Positions 27,997-38,700 of a DNA stretch of 64,000 nt are shown here, one piece after another; the stretch's first letter is position 1, and each line of letters starts with the position of its first letter. The stretch is from Croceibacter atlanticus HTCC2559. Lineage in GTDB: Bacteria > Bacteroidota > Bacteroidia > Flavobacteriales > Flavobacteriaceae. The stretch lies in the NCBI RefSeq assembly GCF_000196315.1, contig NC_014230.1, forward strand, positions 1,880,001 to 1,944,000, written 5' to 3'. The notes under the pieces were generated by a model. The model was not told the DNA's origin, ran no database searches, and saw only the letters and a program-made list of their open reading frames with translations. The position numbers were made by a program, and so were the translations under genes.

Positions 27997-28716
27997 GTGA
28001 ATATAAATTACGCTCTAATAGTCTCTATTTTTCTTTCGATTGGTTCGTTTTCTGCCCAAAATTCTTCAACAAGAACCAAAGCATTACAACAACACGATCA
28101 ACTTTTAGGTCAACAAAATATTAACCTGCTTGAAGGTGTTAATTTTGAAGATGAATATAGAAGTAATGCAAATGAACATAGGTATTTTAAAGAATTACAA
28201 TACCAGTTGGGAGAAGTAACCTATAACAACCAATCCTATCAAGATGTTTTCCTAAGGTATGATTTAATAGAAGATGTGTTATTGGTTAACACAAAAGATA
28301 ATCTTTCTTATTTTGACCTAAAGCTTATACCTTCCAAGGTTTCAGAATTTAAAATTCACAACACCTCATTTGTTAAGCTACCTGTTATAAATGATGGCAA
28401 TTCGTTTTATGAAGTTGCTTATCTCGGTAATCACTATAATTTTTACGTAGACCTAAGAAAAACACCTAAATCTGTTTTAGGAAACAGTTCTTTAGTGAGT
28501 TATAAATTTATTGAAGGATTTACCTTCTTATTAAACTACAATAATGAGTTTATAGAAGTTTCTAACCATCGTGATTTTATAAAACTATTTCCAGACTTAG
28601 AAAAGCAGATTAAAGACTATAATAAAGCCAACAAATCTTTAAGAAAATCTGATGAAAAGGCATACCTAGTAAACCTAGCTAGGTTTATAGACAAAAGACT
28701 CACTACAATTAATTAG
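27997..28716 (+). CDS. Exported protein of the STN-receptor cluster
   Basis: A 239-residue protein that begins at GTG 27997; no in-frame ATG is suitable. A signal peptide (about 1-20, ALIVSIFLSIGSFSAQ) is followed by a mixed alpha/beta domain with many aromatic-asparagine pairs. I do not recognise the family. It lies 14 bp upstream of the STN-type TonB receptor gene on the same strand, so it likely belongs with that receptor. It is not a FecR-type anti-sigma protein: it has no N-terminal cytoplasmic domain and no FecR motif. Confidence 0.7.
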   Translation: MNINYALIVSIFLSIGSFSAQNSSTRTKALQQHDQLLGQQNINLLEGVNFEDEYRSNANEHRYFKELQYQLGEVTYNNQSYQDVFLRYDLIEDVLLVNTKDNLSYFDLKLIPSKVSEFKIHNTSFVKLPVINDGNSFYEVAYLGNHYNFYVDLRKTPKSVLGNSSLVSYKFIEGFTFLLNYNNEFIEVSNHRDFIKLFPDLEKQIKDYNKANKSLRKSDEKAYLVNLARFIDKRLTTIN

Positions 28717-28730
28717 CAGACCACTACTTT

Positions 28731-31484
28731 ATGAATCAGTTTTTACGAAAACTTATAGTGTTTTTAGTAATATTATTTGCTGTTAACCTACAAGCTCAAG
28801 ACAAAAAAGAAATAACCTTTACCGCTGTAAACGAGCCAATTTTAGACATTCTGTCTGAAATTGAAGCACAGTTTAATGTTCAGTTTTATGTGATTGAAGA
28901 TTGGATAAAAGACCAAAAGACAAGTGTTGTAAAAGACACATATACTTTAGAGGCATTACTTAAAGAGGTTTTAGATGATACACCACTAAACTTTTACAAA
29001 TACTCAGAAGATAAAGTTGTTTTGGTAAAAAACAACTCTATCGTAAGTGAACTGCCTAAAGGCTTTGTTGTAGATAGTTTAAAGCGAAACAACACACAAG
29101 CAAACCCCATTTTTGCTGAAGAGTTTAACCAAGACATTACAGATGGAAATGTTATTACAATTGGAAAAAGATCTTCTGCTAGAGTTGGTAGTGAGTATGA
29201 GCTAACAGGTTATATAAGAGACTCAAAAACAAACGCAGGTATAGATAATTTGGTTATTTCTGCTAATGATAAATCTATTTATACTACTACAGATGCTAAC
29301 GGATTTTACACCTTAAGGTTACCAGCAGGTCAACATAGGGTAGAAACTTCTGGATTAGGATATGGTTTAGAGTCTAAAACAATAGTACTGTATGGTAGTG
29401 GTTCTTTAAATTTTAATTTAGTTGAAGATGCTCAGCTTTTAAAAGAAGTTATTATTGAGTCTAATAAAAGTGAAAATATTAGAGAAGCAACCGTTGGTAT
29501 ATCCAGAATTAACTTAAAGGAAATAAAAACTATTCCATTAGTATTGGGAGAAAGGGACGTGCTTAAAGTAGCAGTAACATTGCCAGGAATACAAAAAGCA
29601 GGTGAAGGCTCTATAGGTTACAATGTTCGTGGAGGTAGAGCAGATCAAAACTTAATTTTATTAGATGATGCTGTTATTTATTCACCATCTCACTTTTTAG
29701 GATTTTTCTCAGGCATTAACCCGTTTACAACAGGATCTGTAGATATTTATAAGGGAAATATTCCAGCAGAGTTTGGAGGTCGTTTGTCTTCTGTTTTCGA
29801 TATTGAAACAAAAGCTGGTAATAAAGAAAAGATTTCTGGAGAAGGATCAATTGGTCCAGTAACAGGTAACTTAACATTAGAGGTGCCTGTTGTAAAAGAT
29901 AGATCGTCTATACTTGTTGGAGGTAGAGCAACCTATTCTGGCTGGATATTAAGATCACTTTCTGAAGAATCTTTAAAAGATAGTGAAGCTTCATTTTACG
30001 ATGGTATCATTAATTATAATGATAAGATTAACGACAAGCACCAAGTAAAAGCATCTGTATATTATAGTGATGATAAATTTAGTATTACATCAGATTCTTT
30101 ATATAGGTATAATAATGCATTAGCTTCAGTAAACTATACACACCAATGGAATGATAAGAAGAAAGGGGAATTAATTCTTTCACACAGTAACTATCAATTC
30201 GAAATAGATTTTGATGCCAATAGTGATAAAGACTTCTTGTTTGATTATACCATAAATGAATCTCAGTTAAAATATAACCTTAACCATAAAATAGATCCTA
30301 AGCATACCTTATTATATGGTGGTGCTGCAAAATACTATAATATAGATCCAGGTAATATTGAAGGTAAAGGAGATAGCTCGACAATTCAGCCTTTATCCAT
30401 ACAAAGTGAACGGGCTGTGGAGTCTGCTATCTTTTTATCTGATGAGTATGAGGTTAATAAGAAGCTTCAGTTAAATTTAGGATTACGTTATTCTCACTAT
30501 GCAAACCTAGGTCCATCTGTACAACGTGAATACCAAGATGGAGCGCCTAAAAATGAAAGTACAGTAGTAAGTGAAAACACATATGATGATAATGAAGTTG
30601 TAGAAACCTATGGTGGTTTAGAATACCGCTTTTCTGGACGTTACTTCCTTACGCCAGAGCTATCTTTAAAAGCTGGTTATAATAGGACATTGCAATACAT
30701 ACACTTGCTGTCTAGCAACACCACAATATCTCCTACAGATACTTACAAGCTTTCAGACTTAAATATAAAGCCTCAAAAAGCCTCTCAATTTTCTTTAGGA
30801 GTTTTTAGAAACTTTGATGATCAGGACTTGGAAGTAAGTTTAGAAGGTTATTACAAATCTTTAGATGATATCTTAGATTATAAAACCGGCGCTAACCTTA
30901 CATTAAATGAAAATATAGAAACAGAACTTTTGCAAGGTGAAGGTCAAGCTTATGGGGTTGAGTTCTTATTGAAAAAGAAAAAAGGTAATTTAAATGGGTA
31001 TTTTGGGTATACTTATTCTAGAACCTTCATAAAATTAGATAGTGAAAATCCAGATGAGCGTGTAAATAATGGAGAGTATTTTCCTGCAAACTATGATAAG
31101 CCACACGATTTTTCTCTAGTTGCAAACTATAAAATAACACAGCGTTACAGTGTTTCATTTAATGCATCTTACCAAACAGGACGACCAATTACATATCCTG
31201 TAGGAAAATTTGAATTTGCAGGAGAAGAGCAAGTTGTGTACAGTGATAGAAATGACTTTAGAATACCAGATTATTTTAGACTAGATATAGGATTTAATAT
31301 AGAAGGTAATCATAAGAAAATGAAATTAGCTCACAGTTTCTGGAACATATCTATATACAATGTATTGGGAAGAAACAATCCATATTCTGTGTACTTTGTA
31401 AACGATAATAAGGAAATTAAAGCGTACCAAACATCTATTTTCTCTGTGCCAGTACCTACAATTACTTACAACTTTAAATTTTAA
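28731..31484 (+). CDS. STN-type TonB-dependent receptor
   Basis: A 917-residue outer-membrane receptor. Signal peptide 1-22; STN domain (about 25-105; ITFTAVNEPILDILSEIEAQF), then a carboxypeptidase-like domain (about 158-230: GYIRDSKTNAGIDNLVISANDK, TTDANGFYTLRLPAG), plug (about 250-370; ERDVLKVAVTLPGIQKAGEGS, NVRGGRADQNLILLDDA) and barrel to the end (ITYNFKF). STN domains often report to a sigma/anti-sigma pair, but none is encoded here. The following DUF4249 lipoprotein is the usual partner of this receptor class. Ligand unknown. Confidence 0.9.
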   Translation: MNQFLRKLIVFLVILFAVNLQAQDKKEITFTAVNEPILDILSEIEAQFNVQFYVIEDWIKDQKTSVVKDTYTLEALLKEVLDDTPLNFYKYSEDKVVLVKNNSIVSELPKGFVVDSLKRNNTQANPIFAEEFNQDITDGNVITIGKRSSARVGSEYELTGYIRDSKTNAGIDNLVISANDKSIYTTTDANGFYTLRLPAGQHRVETSGLGYGLESKTIVLYGSGSLNFNLVEDAQLLKEVIIESNKSENIREATVGISRINLKEIKTIPLVLGERDVLKVAVTLPGIQKAGEGSIGYNVRGGRADQNLILLDDAVIYSPSHFLGFFSGINPFTTGSVDIYKGNIPAEFGGRLSSVFDIETKAGNKEKISGEGSIGPVTGNLTLEVPVVKDRSSILVGGRATYSGWILRSLSEESLKDSEASFYDGIINYNDKINDKHQVKASVYYSDDKFSITSDSLYRYNNALASVNYTHQWNDKKKGELILSHSNYQFEIDFDANSDKDFLFDYTINESQLKYNLNHKIDPKHTLLYGGAAKYYNIDPGNIEGKGDSSTIQPLSIQSERAVESAIFLSDEYEVNKKLQLNLGLRYSHYANLGPSVQREYQDGAPKNESTVVSENTYDDNEVVETYGGLEYRFSGRYFLTPELSLKAGYNRTLQYIHLLSSNTTISPTDTYKLSDLNIKPQKASQFSLGVFRNFDDQDLEVSLEGYYKSLDDILDYKTGANLTLNENIETELLQGEGQAYGVEFLLKKKKGNLNGYFGYTYSRTFIKLDSENPDERVNNGEYFPANYDKPHDFSLVANYKITQRYSVSFNASYQTGRPITYPVGKFEFAGEEQVVYSDRNDFRIPDYFRLDIGFNIEGNHKKMKLAHSFWNISIYNVLGRNNPYSVYFVNDNKEIKAYQTSIFSVPVPTITYNFKF

Positions 31485-31525
31485 GGATGTTTTTAAAACA
31501 AAGCATACCAGGAAAAATATATCTT

Positions 31526-32749
31526 ATGAAATTAAAAGAAACATATACTAATTCACTTAAACTAATTGCGGTTTTGGGAATACTTTTCTTAGGAATTAGT
31601 TGCCAAGATGAAATCCCATTAGAAACCTTCGACTTTGAAACGTTGTTAGTGGTTGAAGCCACCTTAACCGATGTAAATGAGATACAACAAATAAAACTCT
31701 CTCAAACAGTTGAGCTTAACTCTCAAGAATCTGCATATGTAGATAATGCGAGTGTTGTTGTAACAGCATCTAATGGTCAAAGTTATTCATATATATATGA
31801 TGTAGATGGTGTTTACGTCTCTACAGAAGCTTATGCAGCACAGCAAGATTTAACCTATACATTAACTATAAATGTAAACGGTAAGACCTATACTTCTTCT
31901 GCGCAATCACTGCCAGCAACAGCCCAAATAGATTCTGTTTTTGTGGAGCCAGCTGTTAAGAACGATGTTCAAGGATTACAAATTTTTGTAAACTCTACAG
32001 GGTCAAGTGATCAAGTAAATTACTTTAGGTATGAATACGATGAGACATATAAGGTAATAGCTCCAAGCCATTCAGATCAAGATATAGATATTCAGAATCT
32101 GGATAATACAGTTAATGGGTTTGAGTATGATATAGTAATAACAGAAAGAGAACAAGAAGAGCGAGTTTGCTATAATACAGCACCTTCATTCGGTATTAGA
32201 ATCTCATCTACTTCAAATGTTACAGGCGCATCTGTTAACAATGTTCCGGTTCGCTTTATAGCAAATACAGATCCTATAATTCGAGAGCGGTACAGTATAT
32301 TGGTAAAACAATATTCTCAAAGTATAGAAGCGAATTCATTTTATAGAATTTTAAACGACTTTGGAAATTTAGAAAGTTTCTTGTCTCAAAATCAGCCAGG
32401 ATTTGTAGTAGGTAATATTAATAATGAAGCAGATGAAGATGAAAATATTATTGGCTTTTTTGAAGTTGCCAGTTACACCGAAAGTCGCATTTTCTTTAAC
32501 TATGAAGATTTTAATTTAACACGTCCAGATTACTTTTTTGAATGTGAAGAGATATTATTAAGCTACAACGATAACTCTGCTCAAGATGGCGATCGTAATG
32601 AGCGTAACTTTATCATACAGCTTGTAAATTCAGATTTATATACATTGGTAAACTTTCAGTTTCCAGAAGTAACTCTTGTAAGGCCAGAATGTGGCGACTG
32701 TACAACTATAGCTAACTCTAACGAAATACCAGAATTTTGGGAAGAATAA
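31526..32749 (+). CDS. DUF4249 lipoprotein
   Basis: About 407 residues from ATG 31526; an ATG at 31487 is in frame and would add 13 residues, but the later one gives a compact lipoprotein signal with Cys in LGISCQDE. The mature part begins PLETFDFETLLVVEATLTD, as DUF4249 proteins do, with repeated beta strands (VVVTASNGQSYSY, YTLTINVNG). DUF4249 proteins are encoded beside TonB receptors and are presumed to sit on the outside of the outer membrane as ligand-binding partners, in analogy with SusD. The next gene's start overlaps its last codons. Confidence 0.85.
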   Translation: MKLKETYTNSLKLIAVLGILFLGISCQDEIPLETFDFETLLVVEATLTDVNEIQQIKLSQTVELNSQESAYVDNASVVVTASNGQSYSYIYDVDGVYVSTEAYAAQQDLTYTLTINVNGKTYTSSAQSLPATAQIDSVFVEPAVKNDVQGLQIFVNSTGSSDQVNYFRYEYDETYKVIAPSHSDQDIDIQNLDNTVNGFEYDIVITEREQEERVCYNTAPSFGIRISSTSNVTGASVNNVPVRFIANTDPIIRERYSILVKQYSQSIEANSFYRILNDFGNLESFLSQNQPGFVVGNINNEADEDENIIGFFEVASYTESRIFFNYEDFNLTRPDYFFECEEILLSYNDNSAQDGDRNERNFIIQLVNSDLYTLVNFQFPEVTLVRPECGDCTTIANSNEIPEFWEE

Positions 32750-34413
32750 TACAAACAACATTACAATTTTGTTTGCTGCTTATAATTAGCAGTAGTACAA
32801 TACAAGCACAGCAATTAGCAAAAGAGTGGCCAGAAGAAACGGTACACCTTACTAGTAATTCTCAGACTTTTCTTGCAGGAGAAAAGCTGTTATACTCGTG
32901 TGTATTAACAAATAATAACGAAACTAGTAACTTGAGTAAAGTGCTTTACGTTGAGTTATTTGATGAGACAAACACAAGCATCTTTAAGCATAAGCTACAA
33001 GTTGCAAACGGTAAGGCAAACTCAGACTACTTTATACCTACAAGTTTATCTACAGGGCATTATAAATTGGTAGCCTACACTATGTTATCTCAATATAATA
33101 CAAAACAACCTTTTGCTGAAAAGGATGTTTATGTCATAAATACGTTTAAAACATATAACAAACCGGAGCGCAGTACAGCAACTATAGCATACGATTCTGT
33201 AGTAAAGGGTTCAAAAACCTCTGTAGTTTCAATAGAGACTTCTACTTCAACATTAAATAAGAGAGATGAGCTTACTATAAATGTAATGCCTATGCAAGAT
33301 GATATTTTGTTTGCATCACTTTCAGTTAGAGAAGTTCTTCCAATTAAAGTTAATGAAGATACAAATGCCGATAACATACAACCAATAACAAACTATAACG
33401 CTATTCCAGAATTAAGAGGAGAAATTATAAGTGGTACAGTTTCTGGTCCAAGTGGCAATTTGCAAGATGTAAATGTGAGTTTATCTATGCCTGGCGAAGA
33501 TTTTATTAATTTACAGGCTATCACAAATACTAGCGGTAAATTTTATTTCGTGTTAAATGCACCGTATAAATCTCAAAATGCTGTGGTAAGTATAAATGAG
33601 GCTAGTTTTCCAAATGCTTCAATCAACTTAGATGACAAAGCATTTAAATTTAAAAATCAGTTAAATTACAATACTGTGGCTGTAAGTGAGACTGTAAACT
33701 CTTGGTTGCTTCAAAAAAGTATAGACCTACAAATTGAGAATGCATTTTATGAAGCAAAGAAAGACACAATCTTAGAGCCTAAATTTTCTGATAAATTTTA
33801 TGAGCCTTTGGGAGAAACCTTTGTGTTAGATGAATATACACGTTTTGGTACTGTAAGAGAAACTTTTATTGAGGTTATAAACCTTGCGGGTTTTAGAAAA
33901 ACGGATGATGGTTATAACCTTCTTGTATACAATTATGACAATGAAGATGAAACTGTGAGTCAATCTGAAGAACCACCTTTAATTTTGATTGATGGTTTTA
34001 AGCAATACAATACCAAAGCCTTAATTAACTTAGACCCTTATACAATAGAAAATATAACTATTGTGCCAGAGCAATATAGACGAGGTAGTCAAATTTATAA
34101 TGGTGTTGTGTCTGTAGTTACTAAAGAAAAAGACTTTTACCCAAATACTTTAGATGCTTCAGCTAAAGAGATTACACTACAAGCATTGGAGTACGATAAG
34201 TCATACTTTACACCAAACTACAAAGAAAATTCAGAAAAGAATATACCAGATTTTAGAGCTCAACTTTTTTGGAAACCATCAATTCCTTTAAAGCCAACTA
34301 CGTTTAAAGTTGTAACGGCAGATAAAACAGGTCGCTATGAAATCAATGTCTCAGGATTATTAAAGAATGGAGAGGCTTTTGAAAACGTTATCTATGTTGA
34401 GGTGCAAGAATAA
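32737..34413 (+). CDS. MG2/plug-like exported protein of the TonB cluster
   Basis: A 558-residue exported protein whose frame begins at TTG 32737 (no in-frame ATG precedes the signal peptide LQFCLLLIISSSTIQAQ), overlapping the DUF4249 gene by 13 bp. Residues about 33-130 resemble an alpha-2-macroglobulin MG2 domain (LAGEKLLYSCVLTN, LSTGHYKLVAYTM); about 228-300 a carboxypeptidase-regulatory-like domain (ISGTVSGPSGNLQDVNVSL); and about 400-470 a plug-like segment (PLILIDGFKQ, IENITIVPEQYRRGS, VVSVVTKEKDF) without a barrel. Proteins of this architecture occur widely in Bacteroidota, without a known function. Confidence 0.78.
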   Translation: MGRIIQTTLQFCLLLIISSSTIQAQQLAKEWPEETVHLTSNSQTFLAGEKLLYSCVLTNNNETSNLSKVLYVELFDETNTSIFKHKLQVANGKANSDYFIPTSLSTGHYKLVAYTMLSQYNTKQPFAEKDVYVINTFKTYNKPERSTATIAYDSVVKGSKTSVVSIETSTSTLNKRDELTINVMPMQDDILFASLSVREVLPIKVNEDTNADNIQPITNYNAIPELRGEIISGTVSGPSGNLQDVNVSLSMPGEDFINLQAITNTSGKFYFVLNAPYKSQNAVVSINEASFPNASINLDDKAFKFKNQLNYNTVAVSETVNSWLLQKSIDLQIENAFYEAKKDTILEPKFSDKFYEPLGETFVLDEYTRFGTVRETFIEVINLAGFRKTDDGYNLLVYNYDNEDETVSQSEEPPLILIDGFKQYNTKALINLDPYTIENITIVPEQYRRGSQIYNGVVSVVTKEKDFYPNTLDASAKEITLQALEYDKSYFTPNYKENSEKNIPDFRAQLFWKPSIPLKPTTFKVVTADKTGRYEINVSGLLKNGEAFENVIYVEVQE

Positions 34414-34435
34414 TAAATAACCCTAATCTTTTTAA

Positions 34436-34465
34436 AAATCCTATTTTAACGAGTAGGATTTTTTT
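34436..34465 (+). terminator. Terminator of the TonB/DUF4249 cluster
   Basis: The 8-bp stem AAATCCTA / TAGGATTT with a 10-nt loop leads into TTTTT. It ends the 27997-34413 unit. Confidence 0.8.
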
Positions 34466-34541
34466 ATTCGATATAAATATAGTCACCTTCACAAGATTAA
34501 TATGGTAGTTGTCTATAAATTTTATACAACTTTATAAGGTC

Positions 34542-34577
34542 TTGAATATTCCAAAACAACAGATTTCCATACCTTTG
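34542..34577 (+). promoter_or_regulatory. Probable mdh promoter
   Basis: TACCTTTG at 34570-34577 matches the -7 consensus. The nearest TTG (34542-34544) is 25 nt away, slightly longer than the usual 17-23 nt, so the -33 element is uncertain. Confidence 0.45.
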
Positions 34578-34613
34578 CAGAACAATTAAAATAACCAAAT
34601 AAAATATAATAAT

Positions 34614-35540
34614 ATGAAAGTTACCGTAGTAGGTGCAGGAGCAGTAGGTGCAAGTTGTGCCGAGTATATTGCTATAAAAGATTTTGCTAGTGAAGTTGTC
34701 CTTTTAGATATTAAAGAAGGTTACGCAGAAGGAAAAGCGATGGATTTGATGCAAACAGCATCTTTAAACCATTTTGATACCAAGATAACAGGATCTACAA
34801 GTGACTATAGTAAAACTGCAAATAGTGATATAGCTGTAATTACTAGTGGTATTCCTCGTAAGCCAGGTATGACTCGTGAAGAGTTAATTGGTATAAATGC
34901 TGGTATTGTTAAAGATGTATCTTCTAACATCATAAAACATTCACCAAACGTAATTATCATTGTGGTTAGTAACCCAATGGATACGATGACATATTTAGTA
35001 CACAAAACTACAGACCTACCAAAGAACAGAATTATTGGTATGGGTGGCGCATTAGATAGTGCACGTTTTAAGTATCGCCTAGCAGAAGCTTTAGAAGCAC
35101 CAATTAGTGATGTAGATGGTATGGTAATAGGTGGTCATAGTGATAAAGGTATGGTGCCTTTAACTCGTTTGGCAACACGTAACTCTGTATTAGCTTCAGA
35201 ATTTTTATCTGAAGACCGCTTAAATCAAGTTATGGAAGACACTAAAGTTGGTGGAGCAACATTAACAGGTCTTTTAGGTACATCTGCTTGGTACGCGCCA
35301 GGAGCAGCAGTATCTGCTTTAGTACAAGCAATTGCTTGCGACCAACAAAAAATGTTTCCTTGTTCTGCATTGTTAGAAGGAGAATATAATTTAAATGATA
35401 TCGCTATCGGTGTTCCAGTTATATTAGGTAGAAATGGTATTGAGAAGATTGTAGAGATAGATTTAAGTGACGCTGAAAAAACGAAACTTACAGAAAGCGC
35501 AGAAGCTGTTAAGAAAACAAATGGCACATTAGAATTTTAA
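34614..35540 (+). CDS. mdh: Malate dehydrogenase
   Basis: A 308-residue NAD-dependent enzyme of the TCA cycle, of the lactate-dehydrogenase-like class. N-terminal Rossmann motif GAGAVGASCAEYIA; substrate Arg in GIPRKPGMTREEL; the Asn in VSNPMD; the catalytic His in IGGHSDKGMVPL. It stands alone between two terminators. Full length for the family. Confidence 0.95.
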   Translation: MKVTVVGAGAVGASCAEYIAIKDFASEVVLLDIKEGYAEGKAMDLMQTASLNHFDTKITGSTSDYSKTANSDIAVITSGIPRKPGMTREELIGINAGIVKDVSSNIIKHSPNVIIIVVSNPMDTMTYLVHKTTDLPKNRIIGMGGALDSARFKYRLAEALEAPISDVDGMVIGGHSDKGMVPLTRLATRNSVLASEFLSEDRLNQVMEDTKVGGATLTGLLGTSAWYAPGAAVSALVQAIACDQQKMFPCSALLEGEYNLNDIAIGVPVILGRNGIEKIVEIDLSDAEKTKLTESAEAVKKTNGTLEF

Positions 35541-35567
35541 GCAAGTCTTAATAATTTTAGATACAAG

Positions 35568-35600
35568 CCTGTTATATAGTAATATATAGCAGGTTTTTTT
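35568..35600 (+). terminator. Terminator of mdh
   Basis: An 11-bp stem CCTGTTATATA / TATATAGCAGG (one G-U pair) with a GTAA loop, followed by seven T. Confidence 0.88.
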
Positions 35601-35625
35601 GTGAATAACATCACCAAAGAAATTA

Positions 35626-35656
35626 TTGGCTATTCCTAACTGAAACCCTATATTTG
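35626..35656 (+). promoter_or_regulatory. secDF promoter
   Basis: TTG at 35626-35628 and TATATTTG at 35649-35656 have a 20-nt spacer, a complete consensus match. Transcription would start near 35663, leaving a leader of about 60 nt before the secDF start codon. Confidence 0.7.
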
Positions 35657-35680
35657 TCCGTTTTTTAAAATAAGAGCACA

Positions 35681-35703
35681 TTTAGCCGTGCAACTAGGCT
35701 AAA
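35681..35703 (+). promoter_or_regulatory. Hairpin in the secDF leader
   Basis: The perfect inverted repeat TTTAGCC / GGCTAAA with a 9-nt loop lies in the secDF 5' leader, 19 nt before the start codon. It has no T tract, so it is not a terminator. It may influence mRNA stability or translation, or bind a regulator. Confidence 0.45.
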
Positions 35704-35722
35704 GTCAATAAATTATCGAATA

Positions 35723-38700
35723 ATGCAGAACAAAGGATTAATTAGAGTATTTGCCATTTTGTTTGGGTTGGTCTCTCTGTACCAACTTTCATTTACTTTT
35801 TTTACTAACAAGACAGAAAGCGATGCAGAAGCATTTGCAAAGCAACAAATTAGCGAGAGTACAGAAAACTACTCTGCTCTTCGTGAAGAGGTAGAAACTC
35901 GTTATCTAGATTCTATAGGAAACGAAGAAGGTTTCTTAGGGATGACTTACAATGAATCTAAGGATAAAGAACTTAATAAAGGTCTTGACCTTAAAGGTGG
36001 TATAAACGTTATTCTTCAAGTTTCTGTAAAAGATATCTTAAGAGGTTTATCTAATAACTCTAAAGATCCAGCATTTAACCAAGCCTTGGCTAATGCAGAC
36101 GAAGCTCAAAAAGATGCTCAAGACGATTATATCGATTTATTTCTTGAAGCATTTAATGACATTCCAGATGCAAGATTAGCGTCTCCAGATATCTTTGCTA
36201 ATAAAACACTTAGCGACGAGATTAACTTCGAGATGTCTAATGCTGAAGTTGCAACAGTATTAAAGAAAAAAATTGATGAAAGCATTGTTTCTGCTTTCGA
36301 GGTATTACGTAAGCGTATAGATAAGTTTGGGGTTACACAACCTAACATTCAACGTTTAGGAGAATCTGGACGTATCTTGGTAGAATTACCAGGAGCTAAA
36401 GATGTAGACCGTATAAGAACGCTATTACAAAGTACAGCTCAATTGGAATTTTGGGATGGATTAGTAGGCTCTAATTTTGGTCAGTTTTTAGTTGATGCAG
36501 ATGCTTACATAAAAGAAACTCAATCAACTTCTACTGAAATTGAAAATGCAGAGCAAGTAACAGATTCTACTGAAACTGCAGCAGGAGATGATTTAGAAGA
36601 TTTATTAGCTGAAGAAAACGACTCTACAGAAGTTGCTTCAGGTAATAACCCGTTATTAGAACTTATAGTAGCACCAGGTTACCAAGGTGGTCCTGTAATA
36701 GCTGTCTTTAACGCTAAGGATACTGCTAAAGTTAATAGCTATTTAAAGAAACCTCAAGTAAAAGCTTTATTACCAGCAGAACAGAAATACACTAAATTTC
36801 TTTGGGGAATAGAAGATGAGAATGGTTTAGTGCAGTTATACGCTGTAAAAGGAAACCGTGATAATGAGCCAGAACTAAGTGGAGGTGTTGTAACAGATGC
36901 TGCACAGGTATATAACCAAGCTGGTCAAGTAGCAGTTTCTATGCAAATGAATGGAAAAGGAGCTAAGATCTGGGAAGAAATGACTGGTCGTGCTTACCAA
37001 CAACAATCTACAATAGCAATTGTGCTTGATGATGTGGTTTACTCTGCGCCATCATCTACAAGTGGTGCAATTTCTGGAGGTCGTACAGAGATTTCAGGAA
37101 GCTTTACTGTTGCAGAAGGACAAGATTTAGCAAATGTTTTACGAGCAGGTAAGTTACCAGCATCAGCTGATATTATACAGAGTGAAGTAGTAGGACCATC
37201 ATTAGGGCAAGAAGCAATTGATAGTGGATTAATGTCATTTGTGATAGCATTGTTATTTGTATTAGTTTGGATGATATTCTATTATGGTCGTGCAGGAGCT
37301 TATGCTGATGTTGCTTTAGTTGTAAACATTTTATTCATATTTGGAATTTTAGCAGGATTAGGAGCTGTGTTAACTTTACCAGGAATTGCAGGTATAGTAT
37401 TAACAATAGGTATTTCGGTTGATGCCAACGTACTTATTTTCGAACGTATTAGAGAAGAGTTAGCAAAAGGAAAATCTCAGAAAGACTCTATTAAAGATGG
37501 TTTCAATAATGCACTATCTTCAATTTTAGATGCAAACATTACAACAGGTCTAACAGGTCTTATATTATTAGTATTTGGTACGGGACCAATTAAAGGTTTT
37601 GCAACAACGTTATTAATAGGTATTGCAACATCATTATTTACTGCAATTTTCATTACAAGATTATTTATTGACGGTTATGGTAAAAATGGAAAATCATTAG
37701 CTTTTTCAACACCAATCACTAAAAAATGGTTCCAGAACGTAAATGTAAACTTCCTTAAAAAACGTAAAATTGCTTATGTGATTTCTGCAGCAATTATAGC
37801 TGTAGGCTTAGGATCTTTATTTACACAAGGATTAGATCAAGGTGTTGATTTTGTTGGAGGACGAACTTACACGGTACGTTTTGATAAAGATGTAGATGCT
37901 AACGAAATTGAGCAAGACTTAATTGCAACTTTTGAAAGTGCAGAGGCTAAAACATTAGGAGCAAATAATCAATTAAAGATTACAACTAAGTACAAGGTAG
38001 AAGAAACAAGTACAGAAGTTGATAATGAAATACAGGAAATGCTTTATAACTCGCTAAAGCAAAACCTTCCTCAAGGCATGACTTATGAAGACTTTAAGCA
38101 AGAATCTTCAGATAAGGAAGCTGGTTTAATGAGTAATTACAAAGTAAGCCCTACAATTGCAGATGATATTAAACAGGCTTCTGTTTGGGCTGTTTTAGGA
38201 TCACTGTTAGTAGTATTCCTTTATATCTTATTACGTTTTAGAAGATGGCAGTTCTCTTTAGGAGCTGTTGCTGCTGTATTCCACGATGTATTAATTGTAT
38301 TGGGTATATTCTCATTAACATACAAGTTTATGCCTTTTAATATGGAAATAGATCAGGCATTTATTGCTGCCATACTTACAGTAATAGGTTACTCTTTAAA
38401 TGATACGGTAGTTGTCTTTGATAGAATACGTGAGTATTTTAATGAAAATGAACAATGGCCAATGTCTAAGATTATAAATAGTGCATTAAGTAGTACCTTG
38501 AGTAGAACGTTAAATACCTCTTTAACAACGTTAATAGTGTTACTAGCAATATTTATTTTCGCAGCACCACTTAGAGGCTTTATGTTCTCATTAATAATAG
38601 GTGTAGTAGTTGGTACTTATTCTTCATTATTTATTGCAACTCCAGTAATGTTTGATACAGTTAAAAAACGTGGTATTGATCTTAAGTATAAAGAGAAGGA

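Noticed and set aside
22640-34413. A possible classical polysaccharide utilisation locus.
   Set aside because: There is no SusC/SusD pair and no sugar-specific regulator. The TonB receptor at 28731 is an STN/DUF4249-type receptor, so I describe two separate clusters.
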